A program made the position numbers and the translations under genes. Below are positions 45,823 to 57,170 of a stretch of DNA of 64,000 nt, one piece after another (positions within the stretch are counted from its first letter, which is position 1; each line of letters starts with the position of its first letter). Location of the stretch: assembly GCF_023586365.1 (NCBI RefSeq), contig NZ_CP097759.1:434001-498000 (forward strand). Reading direction: 5' to 3'. Origin of the DNA: Blochmannia endosymbiont of Camponotus sp. (lineage in GTDB: Bacteria; Pseudomonadota; Gammaproteobacteria; Enterobacterales; Enterobacteriaceae). The notes beneath the pieces are model-generated. The model did no database searches, was not told the DNA's origin, and saw only the letters and a list, made by a program, of their open reading frames with translations.

Positions 45823-45961
45823 ATTACAATAATAAAAAATATAAACGTATTGGAATGTATGTGTATGAAAAAATTTCACAATAGTATGGATTAAAATAAT
45901 TAAAAAAATTGTATCGAAATTATTAGGAAATATACTATAAATAATACGAATCAAATATTCG

Positions 45962-45996
45962 TATATTCTTGTATTATATGTAAATACAAGAATATA
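45962..45996. repeat. Hairpin with 14-bp arms after leuD
   Basis: TATATTCTTGTATT (45962-45975) pairs with 45983-45996 around a 7-nt loop. A smaller hairpin, 45944-45964, overlaps its first 3 bases. Either could protect the leu mRNA 3' end. Confidence 0.55.
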
Positions 45997-46246
45997 AATA
46001 TAATTTAAAATGATGGATATTGACTATTATCTGTTTTTAATTTTTATATCATTTGAGTAAAAATGATATATATAAATATCCTAATATATGAAGTCTATTA
46101 TTAGAAATTAATATTGAATACTAAAAACAGGCGTATATGAATCAGCAAAAATTACAAAAATAATTTGAATTTACATATTGCTCTAAAAAACACGTGTTAG
46201 TATGATTTCCGCATTTAAATGAACTAAATATCTACGTAGATATAAA

Positions 46247-46300
46247 ACATAAAAACCCAAAATTACAAATATATATATTTGTAATTTTGGGTTTTTATGT
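46247..46300. terminator. 54-bp perfect palindrome, probable leu operon terminator
   Basis: 46247-46273 is exactly mirrored in 46274-46300. The outer part reads ACATAAAAACCC, so each strand ends in GGGTTTTTATGT, a G-rich step followed by T's. That suits a bidirectional factor-independent terminator, though the T's are inside the stem. Confidence 0.7.
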
Positions 46301-46463
46301 AAGCGCGCACTACTTATTAATTTGTAAATAAAATATTTAAAAAAATAATATTTAAATAATAAAATATTACTCAGTAATAAATATATTATATAATATACTT
46401 ATTTATCCAATCATAAAGAGTTCACATTCTTTTTGGGCAACATGCGTCAAAATAGTTTAATCA

Positions 46464-48812
46464 ATGATTATTAAGTTTTTTTTAAAAAACACTATCATTA
46501 ATTCAATTTTTATAATATTTTATACTCAATTTTATCTTTTGGCTCATGCATCCAATTGTCTGCAAATTCCTATAATCAACAATCTCGTCTCTATTGATCA
46601 ACCCATCTATATGTCATCCGATGCACTAGATATTTATTATCCTAATAAAATTCAGTTTTCTGGATCTGTCAACATGAAGCAGGATAACAACATTTTCATG
46701 TCCGACAAATTAATAATATCACTTAACGAAAAAAACGAATTATTATACAATACGTTATATGCTTGTGGTCATGTTCACTATAACAACAACTATATTATAT
46801 TAACTGGATCCCACGCTTGGATTAATTTTTATAATAAAAATATAGATATTCATGAAGGCACATATCGTTTCTTAGAACCTTCTATTCATGGAACAGCAAA
46901 TTCTATAATGCAAAGAGGAAAAAATCGCTATACTATAGTCAAGAAAGGAACATGTACTTCTTGTGTTTCAAATAAAAATTATTGGAACATAACAGGATCG
47001 GAAATGCTTTATGATCATCATAAACATAACATAGATGTATGGAATGCTTGCCTTAAAATAAAAAAAATACCAATATTCTATAGTCCTTATTTATCATTAT
47101 CTTTATATCAAAATAATGTCTTAGGAGACTACATACCTAATATTAAATACAGTAGCAAACATGGATTAATTTTTAAAATACCTTGCCCTATTAATTTCTC
47201 AAAACACTACTCGGGCAGCATCTCTCCATGTTACACATCTAACCTAGGAACAAAATTAGAAACAGAAATACGTTACTCAATTAAACCAGGAACTGGATTA
47301 TTAATTTTAGATCTCATAGGAAATAATAAAATATACAATAAAAAATTTTCTAACAATTATCATAACAGATATTGGCAATTATATTGGAAACATAATGGTA
47401 TTATGAATAGAAAATGGCATTTTAATTCTAATTACATCTCAACTACAGGCTCCAATAATTATATTGAACATATCAATATACCAACATATGCGCATTCTAA
47501 TAATAATTGTATGAACCAAAAAATACTATGCAATTATAGTGATAAAAATTGGAACGCTAATTTATATTATTTTGGTATCACGAATGTTAATATTACGGCA
47601 ATTAAAAATTATTGTAATTACAACGAATCGTTCCAACTAGAATTAAATTCATATTATGATCACATCAAACATAAACCATTGAATTTAAAATTATTTAATC
47701 AAGTAACCCAATTTATACCTGTAAATAATCATTATCCAAAAACAATCAGAATACACACAGAACCAACTTTAGATGTCTCAATAAATAATTGTTATGGCTA
47801 TTTTAATGCTGAAGCCAAATTAAAAATAACACATTATCGACAAAAAAATATAAATCATTATAACAAAACACAGTATCTGGACCATCATTTACAAAATGTA
47901 GTTAATCGTGTCATCCCGCAATTAAAAATTAATAGCAAGATGATTCTAAAAAAAAACACACATATTTCAAAAAAATATAAACGTTTCTTAGAACCAAAAT
48001 TACAATATTTATATGTACCATATCGTTTTCAAGAAAACATCGGTATCTACGATACTGATATGATTCATATAGATCATAAAAATTTATTTCATGACACTAC
48101 ATATAGTGGATTGGATCGTATTTTACCTGTTAATCAAATTACGGGGGATATAACTATACGATGCTTTAAGAAAAAAAACGAATTATTTTATGCATCTATA
48201 GGTCAAATTTTTGATTTGAGACAACTTAATTCCAAATATATAAAAATATCTAAATACATATACAAAACTCCTAATATCATATTATTTTCAGGAATAAGTC
48301 ATTGGAATATCAATGATTATTGGCATATGAACACCGAAACGCAATATGATATGCAACATCGTACATTATCATTTGGAACTATAATATTGGAATATACAGG
48401 TAAAGACAATCAAGTTTTACAAACACATTATAGATATACCAACAAACAATACCTTGAAAAAATACTACCAGATATTAAAGAATCAATATACCACAACACA
48501 ATTGCTCAATTAGGAGTGCTCGCTTGTTATCCTTTAATTGATAATTGGAAAATAAATTGCTCGCATTACCATAATATAAAAACTAATCAACTCATTGATC
48601 AAACAATAGGAATACAGTATTATAAGTCATGTTGGGGGATTAATGTATCTTGTGAGCGAAAAATGATTGATTGGAACAAACGATTAAACCGTAATACATA
48701 TGACAATAAAATACGATTAGATATCAAAATATATAACTCTACATCAGATTTTAAAGCAAACCCATATAAGATGCTGAACATAGGAGTTTTTCCATATCAA
48801 CACACACTTTAA
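46464..48812 (+). CDS. lptD: LPS-assembly outer membrane protein LptD
   Basis: Beta-barrel that, with LptE, inserts LPS in the outer leaflet. It has 782 residues (E. coli 784). Signal peptide about 1-29 (cleavage after AHA). A beta-jellyroll N-domain includes NRYTIVKKGTCTSC and IPIFYSPYLSLSL. The barrel domain ends in PYQHTL with a terminal hydrophobic residue. The Cys corresponding to E. coli C31 (Cys32) and C173 are present. Of the C-terminal adjacent pair only the second is kept (Ser722-Cys723), and an extra Cys730 is present. Highly rich in Asn, Lys, Ile and Tyr, reflecting AT bias. It is followed by its chaperone surA. Confidence 0.95.
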   Translation: MIIKFFLKNTIINSIFIIFYTQFYLLAHASNCLQIPIINNLVSIDQPIYMSSDALDIYYPNKIQFSGSVNMKQDNNIFMSDKLIISLNEKNELLYNTLYACGHVHYNNNYIILTGSHAWINFYNKNIDIHEGTYRFLEPSIHGTANSIMQRGKNRYTIVKKGTCTSCVSNKNYWNITGSEMLYDHHKHNIDVWNACLKIKKIPIFYSPYLSLSLYQNNVLGDYIPNIKYSSKHGLIFKIPCPINFSKHYSGSISPCYTSNLGTKLETEIRYSIKPGTGLLILDLIGNNKIYNKKFSNNYHNRYWQLYWKHNGIMNRKWHFNSNYISTTGSNNYIEHINIPTYAHSNNNCMNQKILCNYSDKNWNANLYYFGITNVNITAIKNYCNYNESFQLELNSYYDHIKHKPLNLKLFNQVTQFIPVNNHYPKTIRIHTEPTLDVSINNCYGYFNAEAKLKITHYRQKNINHYNKTQYLDHHLQNVVNRVIPQLKINSKMILKKNTHISKKYKRFLEPKLQYLYVPYRFQENIGIYDTDMIHIDHKNLFHDTTYSGLDRILPVNQITGDITIRCFKKKNELFYASIGQIFDLRQLNSKYIKISKYIYKTPNIILFSGISHWNINDYWHMNTETQYDMQHRTLSFGTIILEYTGKDNQVLQTHYRYTNKQYLEKILPDIKESIYHNTIAQLGVLACYPLIDNWKINCSHYHNIKTNQLIDQTIGIQYYKSCWGINVSCERKMIDWNKRLNRNTYDNKIRLDIKIYNSTSDFKANPYKMLNIGVFPYQHTL

Positions 48813-48862
48813 CCTTAAATATCACATGAAATCAGATTCGTACTTATAATATTGTTAATAAT

Positions 48863-50143
48863 ATGAAATTTTGGAAAATTTTAATTCTAATATTTACGTT
48901 AAAAACAAATATTGTTCTTGGGGCATTAAAAACAGTCGATAAAATCGTAGCATTAGTGAATCACAATATCATATTAGATAGCGATATCAGAAATAATATT
49001 TATACGATTCAAGATAACATCTTGAATACTAATGACAATATATTACAAGATATTTCATACTATCAAAAAATCTTAGATCAATTAATCATAGATAATCTCA
49101 TTTTCCAGATTTCTGATCAACAAGAAATCAACATTAACTACAATCAACTTAATCAAATGATTAATTGTATTTTAAATTTATATGATATGACATTCGATCA
49201 GTTTCGTTCATACCTATATAACATTGGCTTAAGTTACGAAAAATTTTACTTCCAACAATATCAGAACATGCTTAAAAAACAAATCTGTGATCATGTTTTG
49301 CATGATCGCGCTCATATATTGACAAATGAGATAAATAAAATTACCAAAAAGTCAAACATTATTGATTTGAATAAACAATTTAAGTTAAAGCATATTATAT
49401 TTGCATTACCAATACAACCTACTCAAAACCAAATAAATAAAATAGAATATTTTGCAAGATTATTAATTAAAAAAAAAGAATTTAATAAAAATAATATTAC
49501 AGAGCTCATACGCACATATTCTAATAAAAATATTATTCAAATAATTAAAGCGCACGAAACAGAATGGATTTCATGGAAAGACATGCCGATTATTTTTGAT
49601 AAACATTTACAAACAATAAACAAAGGTGATGTTATCGGACCAATTACATCTTACGAAGGCATACATATTGTAGAAATACAAGATATACGTTCTAAACAAA
49701 TTATGCTGCCTGTAACTAAAGTTACAGCAAAAATATTTAGTATAAAAAATTCATGTGAAAATTCAAACATAGTTGAACAACTATTACAAATTAAAGAACG
49801 CATGGAAAAAAGTAATACTGAGTTTGGCATGATGATTAAAAAAAAATCAAAAGATATTTGTTTTGATCATTACGAAAACAATACAATATGCAAGGATTTA
49901 GACGATTTTGAGCCATCAGTCCGAAAAGTTTTGAGTTCTTTAAAAAGAAATGAAATTAGCATACCAGTATATACCTCTTGCGGATGGCGTTTAATTCAAT
50001 TAATAGATATATCAATATTAGAATACAATGAAATAATGTATGAACGTGCTTATTTATATTTATTAAATAAAAAATTTGATGAAATTATAAAAAATTGGAT
50101 TCAAGAATTACGATCTGAATCATATATTAAGATCATTGACTAA
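48863..50143 (+). CDS. surA: Periplasmic chaperone/prolyl isomerase SurA
   Basis: Escorts outer-membrane proteins, including LptD, across the periplasm. It has 426 residues (E. coli 428). Signal peptide about residues 1-20 ending LGA. The N-terminal chaperone domain starts [17 protein letters not shown]. Two parvulin-like repeats (about residues 168-280 and 285-395) contain LKHIIFALP and a degenerate second copy. The C-terminal helix follows. Both isomerase domains are divergent, so chaperone activity is probably the retained function (inference). It lies 50 bases after lptD. Confidence 0.95.
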   Translation: MKFWKILILIFTLKTNIVLGALKTVDKIVALVNHNIILDSDIRNNIYTIQDNILNTNDNILQDISYYQKILDQLIIDNLIFQISDQQEININYNQLNQMINCILNLYDMTFDQFRSYLYNIGLSYEKFYFQQYQNMLKKQICDHVLHDRAHILTNEINKITKKSNIIDLNKQFKLKHIIFALPIQPTQNQINKIEYFARLLIKKKEFNKNNITELIRTYSNKNIIQIIKAHETEWISWKDMPIIFDKHLQTINKGDVIGPITSYEGIHIVEIQDIRSKQIMLPVTKVTAKIFSIKNSCENSNIVEQLLQIKERMEKSNTEFGMMIKKKSKDICFDHYENNTICKDLDDFEPSVRKVLSSLKRNEISIPVYTSCGWRLIQLIDISILEYNEIMYERAYLYLLNKKFDEIIKNWIQELRSESYIKIID

Positions 50144-50144
50144 A

Positions 50145-51161
50145 ATGATAAAAAATAAACTATCTCGACGCATTGTAGTTACTACAGGAGAACCAGCTGG
50201 AATCGGTCCTGACGTAATTATTATGAGCGCACAAAAAGAATGGCCTGTAGAGTTGGTTGTGTGTGCAGATCCTAATTTGCTATTAGATAGAGCAAAGCAA
50301 ATAAATTTGCCTTTAAGATTGCGTTCTTATCATGCTAAAAAAATAACATCTCCTTGTATGCCCGGAGAATTATCTATATTAAAAATGTTACTTCCACAAA
50401 AAACTGTACCTGGTCAATTGAATATTGATAATAATAATTATGTTATTGATACTTTAAAAAGAGCATCACAAGGATGTTTAAATGGGGAATTTTCAGCATT
50501 AGTGACCGGTCCTATACATAAAGCTATTCTTAATAGAGGCAACATAGCATTCAGTGGGCACACCGAATTTTTATCTCAAATTAACAAATGCAAAACAACT
50601 GTAATGATGCTAAGCAATAGCAAATTACGTGTTGCTTTAGCCACTACCCATATACCTATATTATCTGTTCCAAAAATGATTACTCAAAAATCTCTTTGCG
50701 ATACTATTTCTATTCTCGCGCAAGGATTAAAAAAATACTTTGGTGTTTTACACCCTAAAATTTATATATGCGGTTTAAATCCACATTCTGGAGAATCTGG
50801 CTATATAGGACAAGAAGAAATCAACATTATTATACCTGCTTTAAATATTTTAAAGAAAACCGTTGATTGTGAACTAATAGGTCCTTTGTCGGCTGATACA
50901 ATATTTCAGAAAAAATATATTCAACATGCAGATGTAATATTAGCTATGTATCATGATCAAGGTTTACCTGTTTTAAAATATTCTGGATTTGGTCAATCAG
51001 TAAATATTACTTTAGGATTGCCTTTCATTAGAACCTCTGTAGATCATGGTACTGCTCTTGAACTATCTGGAAAAGGAACAGCGCTACCTGATAGTATGAT
51101 TATGGCGATTACAGTTGCAATTAAAATGATGAATCATCTTTATGAAAAAAATATACTATAA
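50145..51161 (+). CDS. pdxA: 4-hydroxythreonine-4-phosphate dehydrogenase
   Basis: NAD-dependent step of pyridoxal 5'-phosphate synthesis. The ATG at 50145, one base after the surA stop, gives 338 residues (E. coli 329). A TTG nine bases earlier is possible but unlikely. TTGEPAGIGPDVI; LVTGPIHKAILN; FSGHTEFLSQI; metal ligands in ALATTHIP and CGLNPHSGESG; and MYHDQGLPVLKYSGFGQSVN near the C-terminus, then TSVDHGTALELSGKG. The start of rsmA is inside its last 20 bases. Confidence 0.97.
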   Translation: MIKNKLSRRIVVTTGEPAGIGPDVIIMSAQKEWPVELVVCADPNLLLDRAKQINLPLRLRSYHAKKITSPCMPGELSILKMLLPQKTVPGQLNIDNNNYVIDTLKRASQGCLNGEFSALVTGPIHKAILNRGNIAFSGHTEFLSQINKCKTTVMMLSNSKLRVALATTHIPILSVPKMITQKSLCDTISILAQGLKKYFGVLHPKIYICGLNPHSGESGYIGQEEINIIIPALNILKKTVDCELIGPLSADTIFQKKYIQHADVILAMYHDQGLPVLKYSGFGQSVNITLGLPFIRTSVDHGTALELSGKGTALPDSMIMAITVAIKMMNHLYEKNIL

Positions 51162-51945
51162 AAATCATCTTATAAAAAAAAAATGGAGCCAAGTATTCCT
51201 TAAAGACCAAAATGTTATTGATACTATTGTTAAAACTATTAATCCTAAAAAACATCAAAAAATACTAGAAATTGGACCCGGATTAGGTGCTTTAACTCAA
51301 CAAATTCTAAATACTGTAGGTCTCGATTCTTTAATATTAATAGAACGTGATTTAAACTTAGTCAAACGATTAGTTCAAGTTTTTAATAAAAAAATTAATA
51401 TTCTTCATCAAGATATAATGACAACAAATTTTTTTAATTTATCACATCAAGTTGGTCAAAAACTACGATTAATAGGAAATTTACCCTACAATATAGCCAC
51501 AGAATTAATCATATATTTATTCCGATACACTAATGTAATTTACGATATGCATTTTATGTTTCAGAAAGAAGTAGCCACACGACTTTATGCAAATCCTAAT
51601 AACAAAGAATACGGAAGACTAAGCATAATAACACAATATCATTGCAAAGTTGTTCCATTATTAACAATACCAGCAACTTCTTTCTTTCCTATCCCAAAAG
51701 TAGAATCTATGGTAATGCGTCTACTTCCCCATACAAATACTCCCTATCCAATAGTTAATATTAGACAACTATCTTCGCTGACAAAATTAGCTTTTAGCCA
51801 AAGACGAAAAACTCTTCGCAACAGCTTATCTACATTTTTTAATGAAACAGAAATAACACAAAAAGGAATAAATCCAGCATTGCGAGCAGAAAACATTACT
51901 ATTAATCAATACTGTATATTAGCAAATATGTTAAATAACGAATAA
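51142..51945 (+). CDS. rsmA: 16S rRNA dimethyladenosine transferase (KsgA)
   Basis: Dimethylates A1518 and A1519 in the 3' hairpin of 16S rRNA. It has 267 residues (E. coli 273). SAM-binding EIGPGLGALTQ, IERDLNL, catalytic NLPYNIATELI and FQKEVATRL are conserved, as is FSQRRKTLRNSL. The normally near-invariant N-terminal FGQNFL reads WSQVFL here. It overlaps pdxA by 20 bases. apaG, next in E. coli, is missing and 395 non-coding bases follow. Confidence 0.96.
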   Translation: MKKIYYKNHLIKKKWSQVFLKDQNVIDTIVKTINPKKHQKILEIGPGLGALTQQILNTVGLDSLILIERDLNLVKRLVQVFNKKINILHQDIMTTNFFNLSHQVGQKLRLIGNLPYNIATELIIYLFRYTNVIYDMHFMFQKEVATRLYANPNNKEYGRLSIITQYHCKVVPLLTIPATSFFPIPKVESMVMRLLPHTNTPYPIVNIRQLSSLTKLAFSQRRKTLRNSLSTFFNETEITQKGINPALRAENITINQYCILANMLNNE

Positions 51946-52340
51946 ACCTTACTCATATGATGTTTTCACTATAACTGATATCATTATTTTATAATTGTAT
52001 TTTCACTGAAAAAATGTTATACATCTATTTTTATTAAATTATTATATATTTATTAAATTATGGTATGCTTGTTTAAACAATATTGTAAGTAAATATCATA
52101 ATGATACAAAAACTCTTTTTTAACACACAAAATATTTAAACTAAATTAGTTTCTAATGTAATAAAAAAATTCTTTACTAAGAGAAGCATATTTCATATGT
52201 TATAAAACATATTTCTATTGTACAAATAGTCCTTTCCTAAAAAAGGAAAGTTTATACTTAATGCATAATATTTTAAATATCATGATATATATGTATTTGA
52301 TCAATTTTTATTGTAAAAAAAAATCTATAATAACCCAAAT
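51946..52340. other. Intergenic region between rsmA and apaH (apaG position)
   Basis: 395 bases with no gene. apaG occupies this place in E. coli, and I find no frame resembling it. It contains a near-perfect direct repeat of TTATTAAATTAT near 52030-52065 and the hairpin 52232-52250. Confidence 0.55.
52232..52250 (+). terminator. Terminator candidate between rsmA and apaH
   Basis: CTTTCCT and AGGAAAG pair around five A's; TTTATACTTA follows. It is short with a modest T tract, 287 bases after rsmA. Confidence 0.45.
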
Positions 52341-53162
52341 ATGTCTACTTATTTTATCGGAGATGTCCACGGATGTTACACACACTTACAAACTATACTA
52401 GATCGTGTATGCTTTGATCCTAATGTTGATACTCTACATTTTACCGGAGATTTAATCGCCAGAGGGCCAAATTCATTAGAGGTATTACGTTTAATCTATG
52501 CATTTAAAAAAAGTGCTTCCATAGTGTTAGGTAATCATGAGTTACATTTGTTAAAAACATATTTTGGAATAAATGGTAGAAAACGTAAAGATTATTTTGA
52601 TGCTATATTCAATGCGCCAGATCTAGAAGAATTAATTAATTGGTTGCGTCATCAACCTGTGTTGTATATAGATGAAAATAAAAAAATATTAATGACCCAC
52701 GCAGGCATTAGTCCTAATTGGAATATTAACAATGCTAAAAAATATGCCCAAGAAATAGAAGAAATTTTAGTTAGCGACCATTATTTTCTGCTTTTTAAAA
52801 CAGACATACATGACAATATATCTGATATATATCGGATACATAATAATAAATTAAAACAAATACAAGACAACATTAATGTATTCACACGAATGCGTTATAT
52901 TTATTTAAATGGTCAATTAGATTTAAAATACAAAGGAGCTCCTAAAGATGCCCCAAAAAATATATATCCGTGGTTTTCTTTAAACAAGTTAGTAGATCCC
53001 ACATATAATATAATTTTTGGTCATTGGGCATCTTTAGGAGAAATAAAAATACCAGATGGTATTTATGGATTAGATTCTGGTTGTTGTTGGGGAGGGGCTT
53101 TGACTTTGTTGCGATGGGAAGACAAAAAAATTGTACGCATACCTTGTGGCCCATCTACTTAG
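52341..53162 (+). CDS. apaH: Diadenosine tetraphosphatase (symmetrical)
   Basis: Hydrolyses Ap4A to two ADP and can remove Np4 RNA caps. It has 273 residues (E. coli 280). Metallophosphatase motifs are in order: YFIGDVHGCYTHL, FTGDLIARGPNS, VLGNHELHLL, MTHAGISP and IIFGHWASLG. It lies between rsmA and folA as in E. coli, without apaG. folA is convergent, 161 bases away. Retention of this damage-control enzyme in a reduced genome is notable but common in relatives. Confidence 0.96.
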   Translation: MSTYFIGDVHGCYTHLQTILDRVCFDPNVDTLHFTGDLIARGPNSLEVLRLIYAFKKSASIVLGNHELHLLKTYFGINGRKRKDYFDAIFNAPDLEELINWLRHQPVLYIDENKKILMTHAGISPNWNINNAKKYAQEIEEILVSDHYFLLFKTDIHDNISDIYRIHNNKLKQIQDNINVFTRMRYIYLNGQLDLKYKGAPKDAPKNIYPWFSLNKLVDPTYNIIFGHWASLGEIKIPDGIYGLDSGCCWGGALTLLRWEDKKIVRIPCGPST

Positions 53163-53323
53163 CTTAAAACATAATCAAATTTGATGGCTATTTGTACATA
53201 TTCTATACGAATTAAAATAAATTAGGCACCATATTTTAATTATTACTCTTTTAAAAATAATCTATTGCTTGAAATATTGGTTTCATTAATAATAATTTTC
53301 ATTATTAACCACAATAATCGTTA

Positions 53324-53818
53324 TTAGCAGCGTTCTAAAATAGAAAAATGCAAATAACAAAAACAACCCTCTTTAACTTTATAAAATCTATTAAAAATAG
53401 ATTTCCATTCTCTTATATTATAATCAGGAAACAAAATATCGCCATCAATTTCAACCATGTTATGAATATATGTTAAATATAAGCGTTGCGCATAAGGTAA
53501 AAAAACATTGTATATTTCGCTTCCTCCAATTACCATGACTTCATATGCATCCTGTATTAAAGATAAAGCTGCATCTATATTTTCTACTACAAAAACACCA
53601 TTATAATTATTTAATAAATTACGACTTAAAACAATATTTAATCTATTTAATAATGGTTTCTTGCCTATAGACTCAAATGTTTTTCGTCCCATAATAATTG
53701 GCTTATATAAAGTATGATACTTAAACCACTTAATATCTACAGGTAAGTACCAAGGAATAACATTTTTTTTTCCAATTATATGATTTGTAGTTAACGCAGC
53801 AATTAAGCTAATAATCAT
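53324..53818 (-). CDS. folA: Dihydrofolate reductase
   Basis: Reduces dihydrofolate to tetrahydrofolate with NADPH. It has 164 residues (E. coli 159). ISLIAALTTNHIIG; WYLPVDIKWFKYHT with the catalytic Asp; NADPH-binding GRKTFESIGKKPL, VLSRN and VMVIGGSEIYNVFLP; and LTYIH toward the C-terminus. Works downstream of folK. It lies 106 bases from carB in the same orientation and converges with apaH. Confidence 0.97.
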   Translation of the reverse strand: MIISLIAALTTNHIIGKKNVIPWYLPVDIKWFKYHTLYKPIIMGRKTFESIGKKPLLNRLNIVLSRNLLNNYNGVFVVENIDAALSLIQDAYEVMVIGGSEIYNVFLPYAQRLYLTYIHNMVEIDGDILFPDYNIREWKSIFNRFYKVKEGCFCYLHFSILERC

Positions 53819-53924
53819 TTAGACACAATACCCAACATGTTTATCAAATTAAAAAACACTTTTTAATAAAATCTATAATCACTGAAAAATACAAAGTGTA
53901 ATTCTGTAAATACCAGTATAAGTT

Positions 53925-56900
53925 TTAATGTACTATTTTAGAATGCATGTCTTGAATTGATACCACATGTTCTGTAGTATCAATAGCTAATGACATAGCT
54001 GCAGCAAAACTTCCATTTATTGTAGTAATATAATAAACATTATGTTGCAATGCGATTCGGCACAACAATGTAGCATAATCATTACTAATATTGTCTGTTA
54101 AAGTAGTATCAACGATATAACTATATCCACCATTCTTAATTTTTTTGTAAATATATGAATGAGTTATATGCACTGGTCTAATCATCTGAGAAACAAGACC
54201 AACACTTTTTAGTATTTTCGCTGTTTCATATGTAACATCCAACATAAAACCATTTTTAATAAATTTAGTAACTAAATCCACTGCTTTATCCATATCTTTA
54301 TTAGATAATGATAACAATACATCACCATGTTTTTTCATATAAAACTGACTACTTAATGTTGCTTTCGCAAATGCTTCTTCAAAAGTACGTCCAATGCCCA
54401 TTACTTCTCCAGTAGATCTCATTTCTGGTCCTAACTTTGGATTCATGTCGATAAATTTGTTAAATGGTAATACTACCTCCTTCACCGAAAAATAAGGAGG
54501 AATTACTTCTTTCAAAATACCTTGATCAAATAAAGATTGTCCAATCATTACTCGGGTTCCAATTTTTGCTAACGCTATACCAGTGGCTTTAGATACAAAA
54601 GGAACTGTACGTGATGCTCTTGGATTAATCTCAATTATATAAATTTCATCTTTTTGTATTGCAAATTGTATATTTACCAAACCTTTTATATTAAATTTAA
54701 ATGCTAGTTCCTTTACTTGATAACGTATTTTGTCCTGAATATTTTTGCTTAACGTATGAGCTGGCAAAGAACACGCTGAATCTCCGGAATGTATTCCTGC
54801 GTACTCAATATGCTCCATAATTCCCCCGATAAATACCTGTTCCCCATCACAAATTGCATCTACGTCTACTTCTATCGCATTTTCTAAAAAACTATCTAAC
54901 AAAACTGGTGCATTATTAGATACTTTTATAGCATTTTTAAAATAGAATAATAATTCTTTTTCATTATATACTATTTCCATAGCCCTACCTCCCAAAACAT
55001 AAGAAGGCCTAACTACTATGGGGTACCCTATATTTTTAGCTTTTTTTAAAGCTGATTGTATAGATATAACGGTAGCGTTATCTGGTTGTTGTAAGCCTAA
55101 ACATTTTATTGATCGTTGAAATCGTTCTCTGTTTTCAGCTTGGTCAATTGCGTCCGGACTCGTGCCTATAATAGATATTCCAGCTGCTTCCATTTCTTTA
55201 ACTAATTTTAATGGAGTTTGACCTCCATATTGAACAATCACACCTATTGGTTTATTTATACGTATAATTTCTAAGATATCTTCTAATGTAATTGGTTCAA
55301 AATAAAGAATATCCGATATATCATAATCAGTGGATACAGTTTCAGGGTTGCAATTCACCATAATTACATGATATCCGCTTTCACGTAATGTTATTGCTGC
55401 ATGAACGCAGCAATAATCAAATTCAATACCCTGACCAATACGATTGGGTCCACCTCCTAATATCATTATAGTTTTATTTGTTTGGTTAAACTGAAATTCA
55501 CATTCACCATCGTAAGTAGAATACATATAAGAAGTATTAGTAGAAAATTCTGCCGCACATGCATCTACATGTTTATACACAGGATGTATATCATATATAA
55601 ATCTTAATGTACGAATTTTATTTTCTGATACCCCTGTCAATTGCCCCAATCTTGCATCAGAAAACCCTTTCTTTTTAAGACAATATAACCTCTTTTTATC
55701 AAGAGATGATATACCTGCAGATATTACATCATTCTCTAATTGTACTAATTCTTGAATTTGAACCAAAAACCAACGGTCGATATTAGTTAAATGAAAAATT
55801 TGTTCTAAAGATATACCGTAGCGAAAAGCATCGGCTATGTACCATATTCGATGACTACTAGCATTTTTTAATTCATATACAATAATACTGAACGCTTTAG
55901 GGTGATCTAAATCAATTTTAGAATCTAGCCCCATTACTCCTATTTCTAATCCGCGTATTGCTTTCTGCAAAGATTCTTGTTGACTACGACCAATTGCCAT
56001 CACTTCACCCACTGATTTCATTTGAGTTGTCAATTTATTGTGTCGCTCTGGAAATTTTTCAAAATTAAAACGCGGAATTTTAGTTACTACATAATCAATG
56101 GACGGTTCAAAAGATGCGGGAATGCAACCACTCGTAATATCATTTGATAATTCATCCAGAGTATATCCCACTGCTAACTTAGAAGCTATTTTTGCTATAG
56201 GAAATCCAGTTGCTTTCGAAGCTAACGCTGATGATCGCGATACTCTCGGATTCATTTCAACAACGACAAGTCTTCCGTTATTTGGATTAACCGCAAATTG
56301 TACATTAGCTCCGCCAGTCTCTATTCCAATTTCACGTAATACCATTATTGAAGCATTTCTCATGATTTGATATTCCTTATCAGTCAAAGTTTGAGCTGGC
56401 GCCACAGTTATGGAATCACCAGTATGAATACCCATGGGATCAACGTTTTCTATAGAGCACACAATTATACAATTGTCTTTAATATCACGTATTACTTCCA
56501 TTTCATACTCTTTCCAACCAATTAAAGATTCATCAATTAAAAGTTCATGATGAGGATATGAATCTAATCCATATCTGCAAAGTTTTTCGAATTCTGATTT
56601 AGTGCAAGCAACGCCGCCTCCGCTTCCTCCTAAAGTAAAAGAAGGACGAATAATGCAGGGTAATCCGATTTTTTCCACAACTATCATAGCTTCATCTATA
56701 TCACGTGCAACGCCAGACCGTGCTGTTTCTAAGCTAATTTTTTTCATAGATTCTCGAAATTTTTGACGATCTTCTGCCTTACAAATAGAATCTATCGTTG
56801 CTCCAATTGTTATTATATTAAATTTTCTTAAAATTCCGTGACGTTCTAAATCTAAAGTGCAATTCAACGCAGTTTGTCCGCCCATAGTTGATAGCAGTGC

Positions 56901-57152
56901 ATCCGGATGTTCTTTTTCAATAATCTTATGTATTATTTTCCATTGAATCGCTTCAATATAAGTGACATCAGCCATATCAGGATCCGTCATAATTGTAGCA
57001 GGATTAGAATTTACTAAAATAATACGATATCCTTCTTCGCGTAACGCTTTACAAGCTTGTGCGCCAGAATAATCAAATTCACAGGCTTGACCGATAACTA
57101 TTGGTCCAGCTCCTAATAGTAAGATGCTGTGTATATCGGTTCTTTTTGGCAT
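53925..57152 (-). CDS. carB: Carbamoyl phosphate synthase large subunit
   Basis: Makes carbamoyl phosphate from bicarbonate, ammonia and two ATP for arginine and pyrimidines. It has 1075 residues (E. coli 1073). Two homologous ATP-grasp halves each begin with a PreATP fold ([19 protein letters not shown] and [19 protein letters not shown]). Each has [16 protein letters not shown] or [16 protein letters not shown]. The C-terminal allosteric domain (about 935-1075) is retained. It is separated by 18 bases from carA. Feeds pyrG's pathway. Confidence 0.98.
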   Translation of the reverse strand: MPKRTDIHSILLLGAGPIVIGQACEFDYSGAQACKALREEGYRIILVNSNPATIMTDPDMADVTYIEAIQWKIIHKIIEKEHPDALLSTMGGQTALNCTLDLERHGILRKFNIITIGATIDSICKAEDRQKFRESMKKISLETARSGVARDIDEAMIVVEKIGLPCIIRPSFTLGGSGGGVACTKSEFEKLCRYGLDSYPHHELLIDESLIGWKEYEMEVIRDIKDNCIIVCSIENVDPMGIHTGDSITVAPAQTLTDKEYQIMRNASIMVLREIGIETGGANVQFAVNPNNGRLVVVEMNPRVSRSSALASKATGFPIAKIASKLAVGYTLDELSNDITSGCIPASFEPSIDYVVTKIPRFNFEKFPERHNKLTTQMKSVGEVMAIGRSQQESLQKAIRGLEIGVMGLDSKIDLDHPKAFSIIVYELKNASSHRIWYIADAFRYGISLEQIFHLTNIDRWFLVQIQELVQLENDVISAGISSLDKKRLYCLKKKGFSDARLGQLTGVSENKIRTLRFIYDIHPVYKHVDACAAEFSTNTSYMYSTYDGECEFQFNQTNKTIMILGGGPNRIGQGIEFDYCCVHAAITLRESGYHVIMVNCNPETVSTDYDISDILYFEPITLEDILEIIRINKPIGVIVQYGGQTPLKLVKEMEAAGISIIGTSPDAIDQAENRERFQRSIKCLGLQQPDNATVISIQSALKKAKNIGYPIVVRPSYVLGGRAMEIVYNEKELLFYFKNAIKVSNNAPVLLDSFLENAIEVDVDAICDGEQVFIGGIMEHIEYAGIHSGDSACSLPAHTLSKNIQDKIRYQVKELAFKFNIKGLVNIQFAIQKDEIYIIEINPRASRTVPFVSKATGIALAKIGTRVMIGQSLFDQGILKEVIPPYFSVKEVVLPFNKFIDMNPKLGPEMRSTGEVMGIGRTFEEAFAKATLSSQFYMKKHGDVLLSLSNKDMDKAVDLVTKFIKNGFMLDVTYETAKILKSVGLVSQMIRPVHITHSYIYKKIKNGGYSYIVDTTLTDNISNDYATLLCRIALQHNVYYITTINGSFAAAMSLAIDTTEHVVSIQDMHSKIVH

Positions 57153-57170
57153 ATTATACTCTCAAACTTG

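Larger units (their letters stand above)
45823..46463. other. Intergenic region between leuD and lptD
   Basis: 641 bases without a gene. It holds three inverted repeats: 45944-45964 (ATACGAAT/ATTCGTAT), 45962-45996 (14-bp arms) and the 54-bp palindrome 46247-46300. djlA, which adjoins lptD in E. coli, is absent. An lptD promoter probably lies after 46300. Confidence 0.6.
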
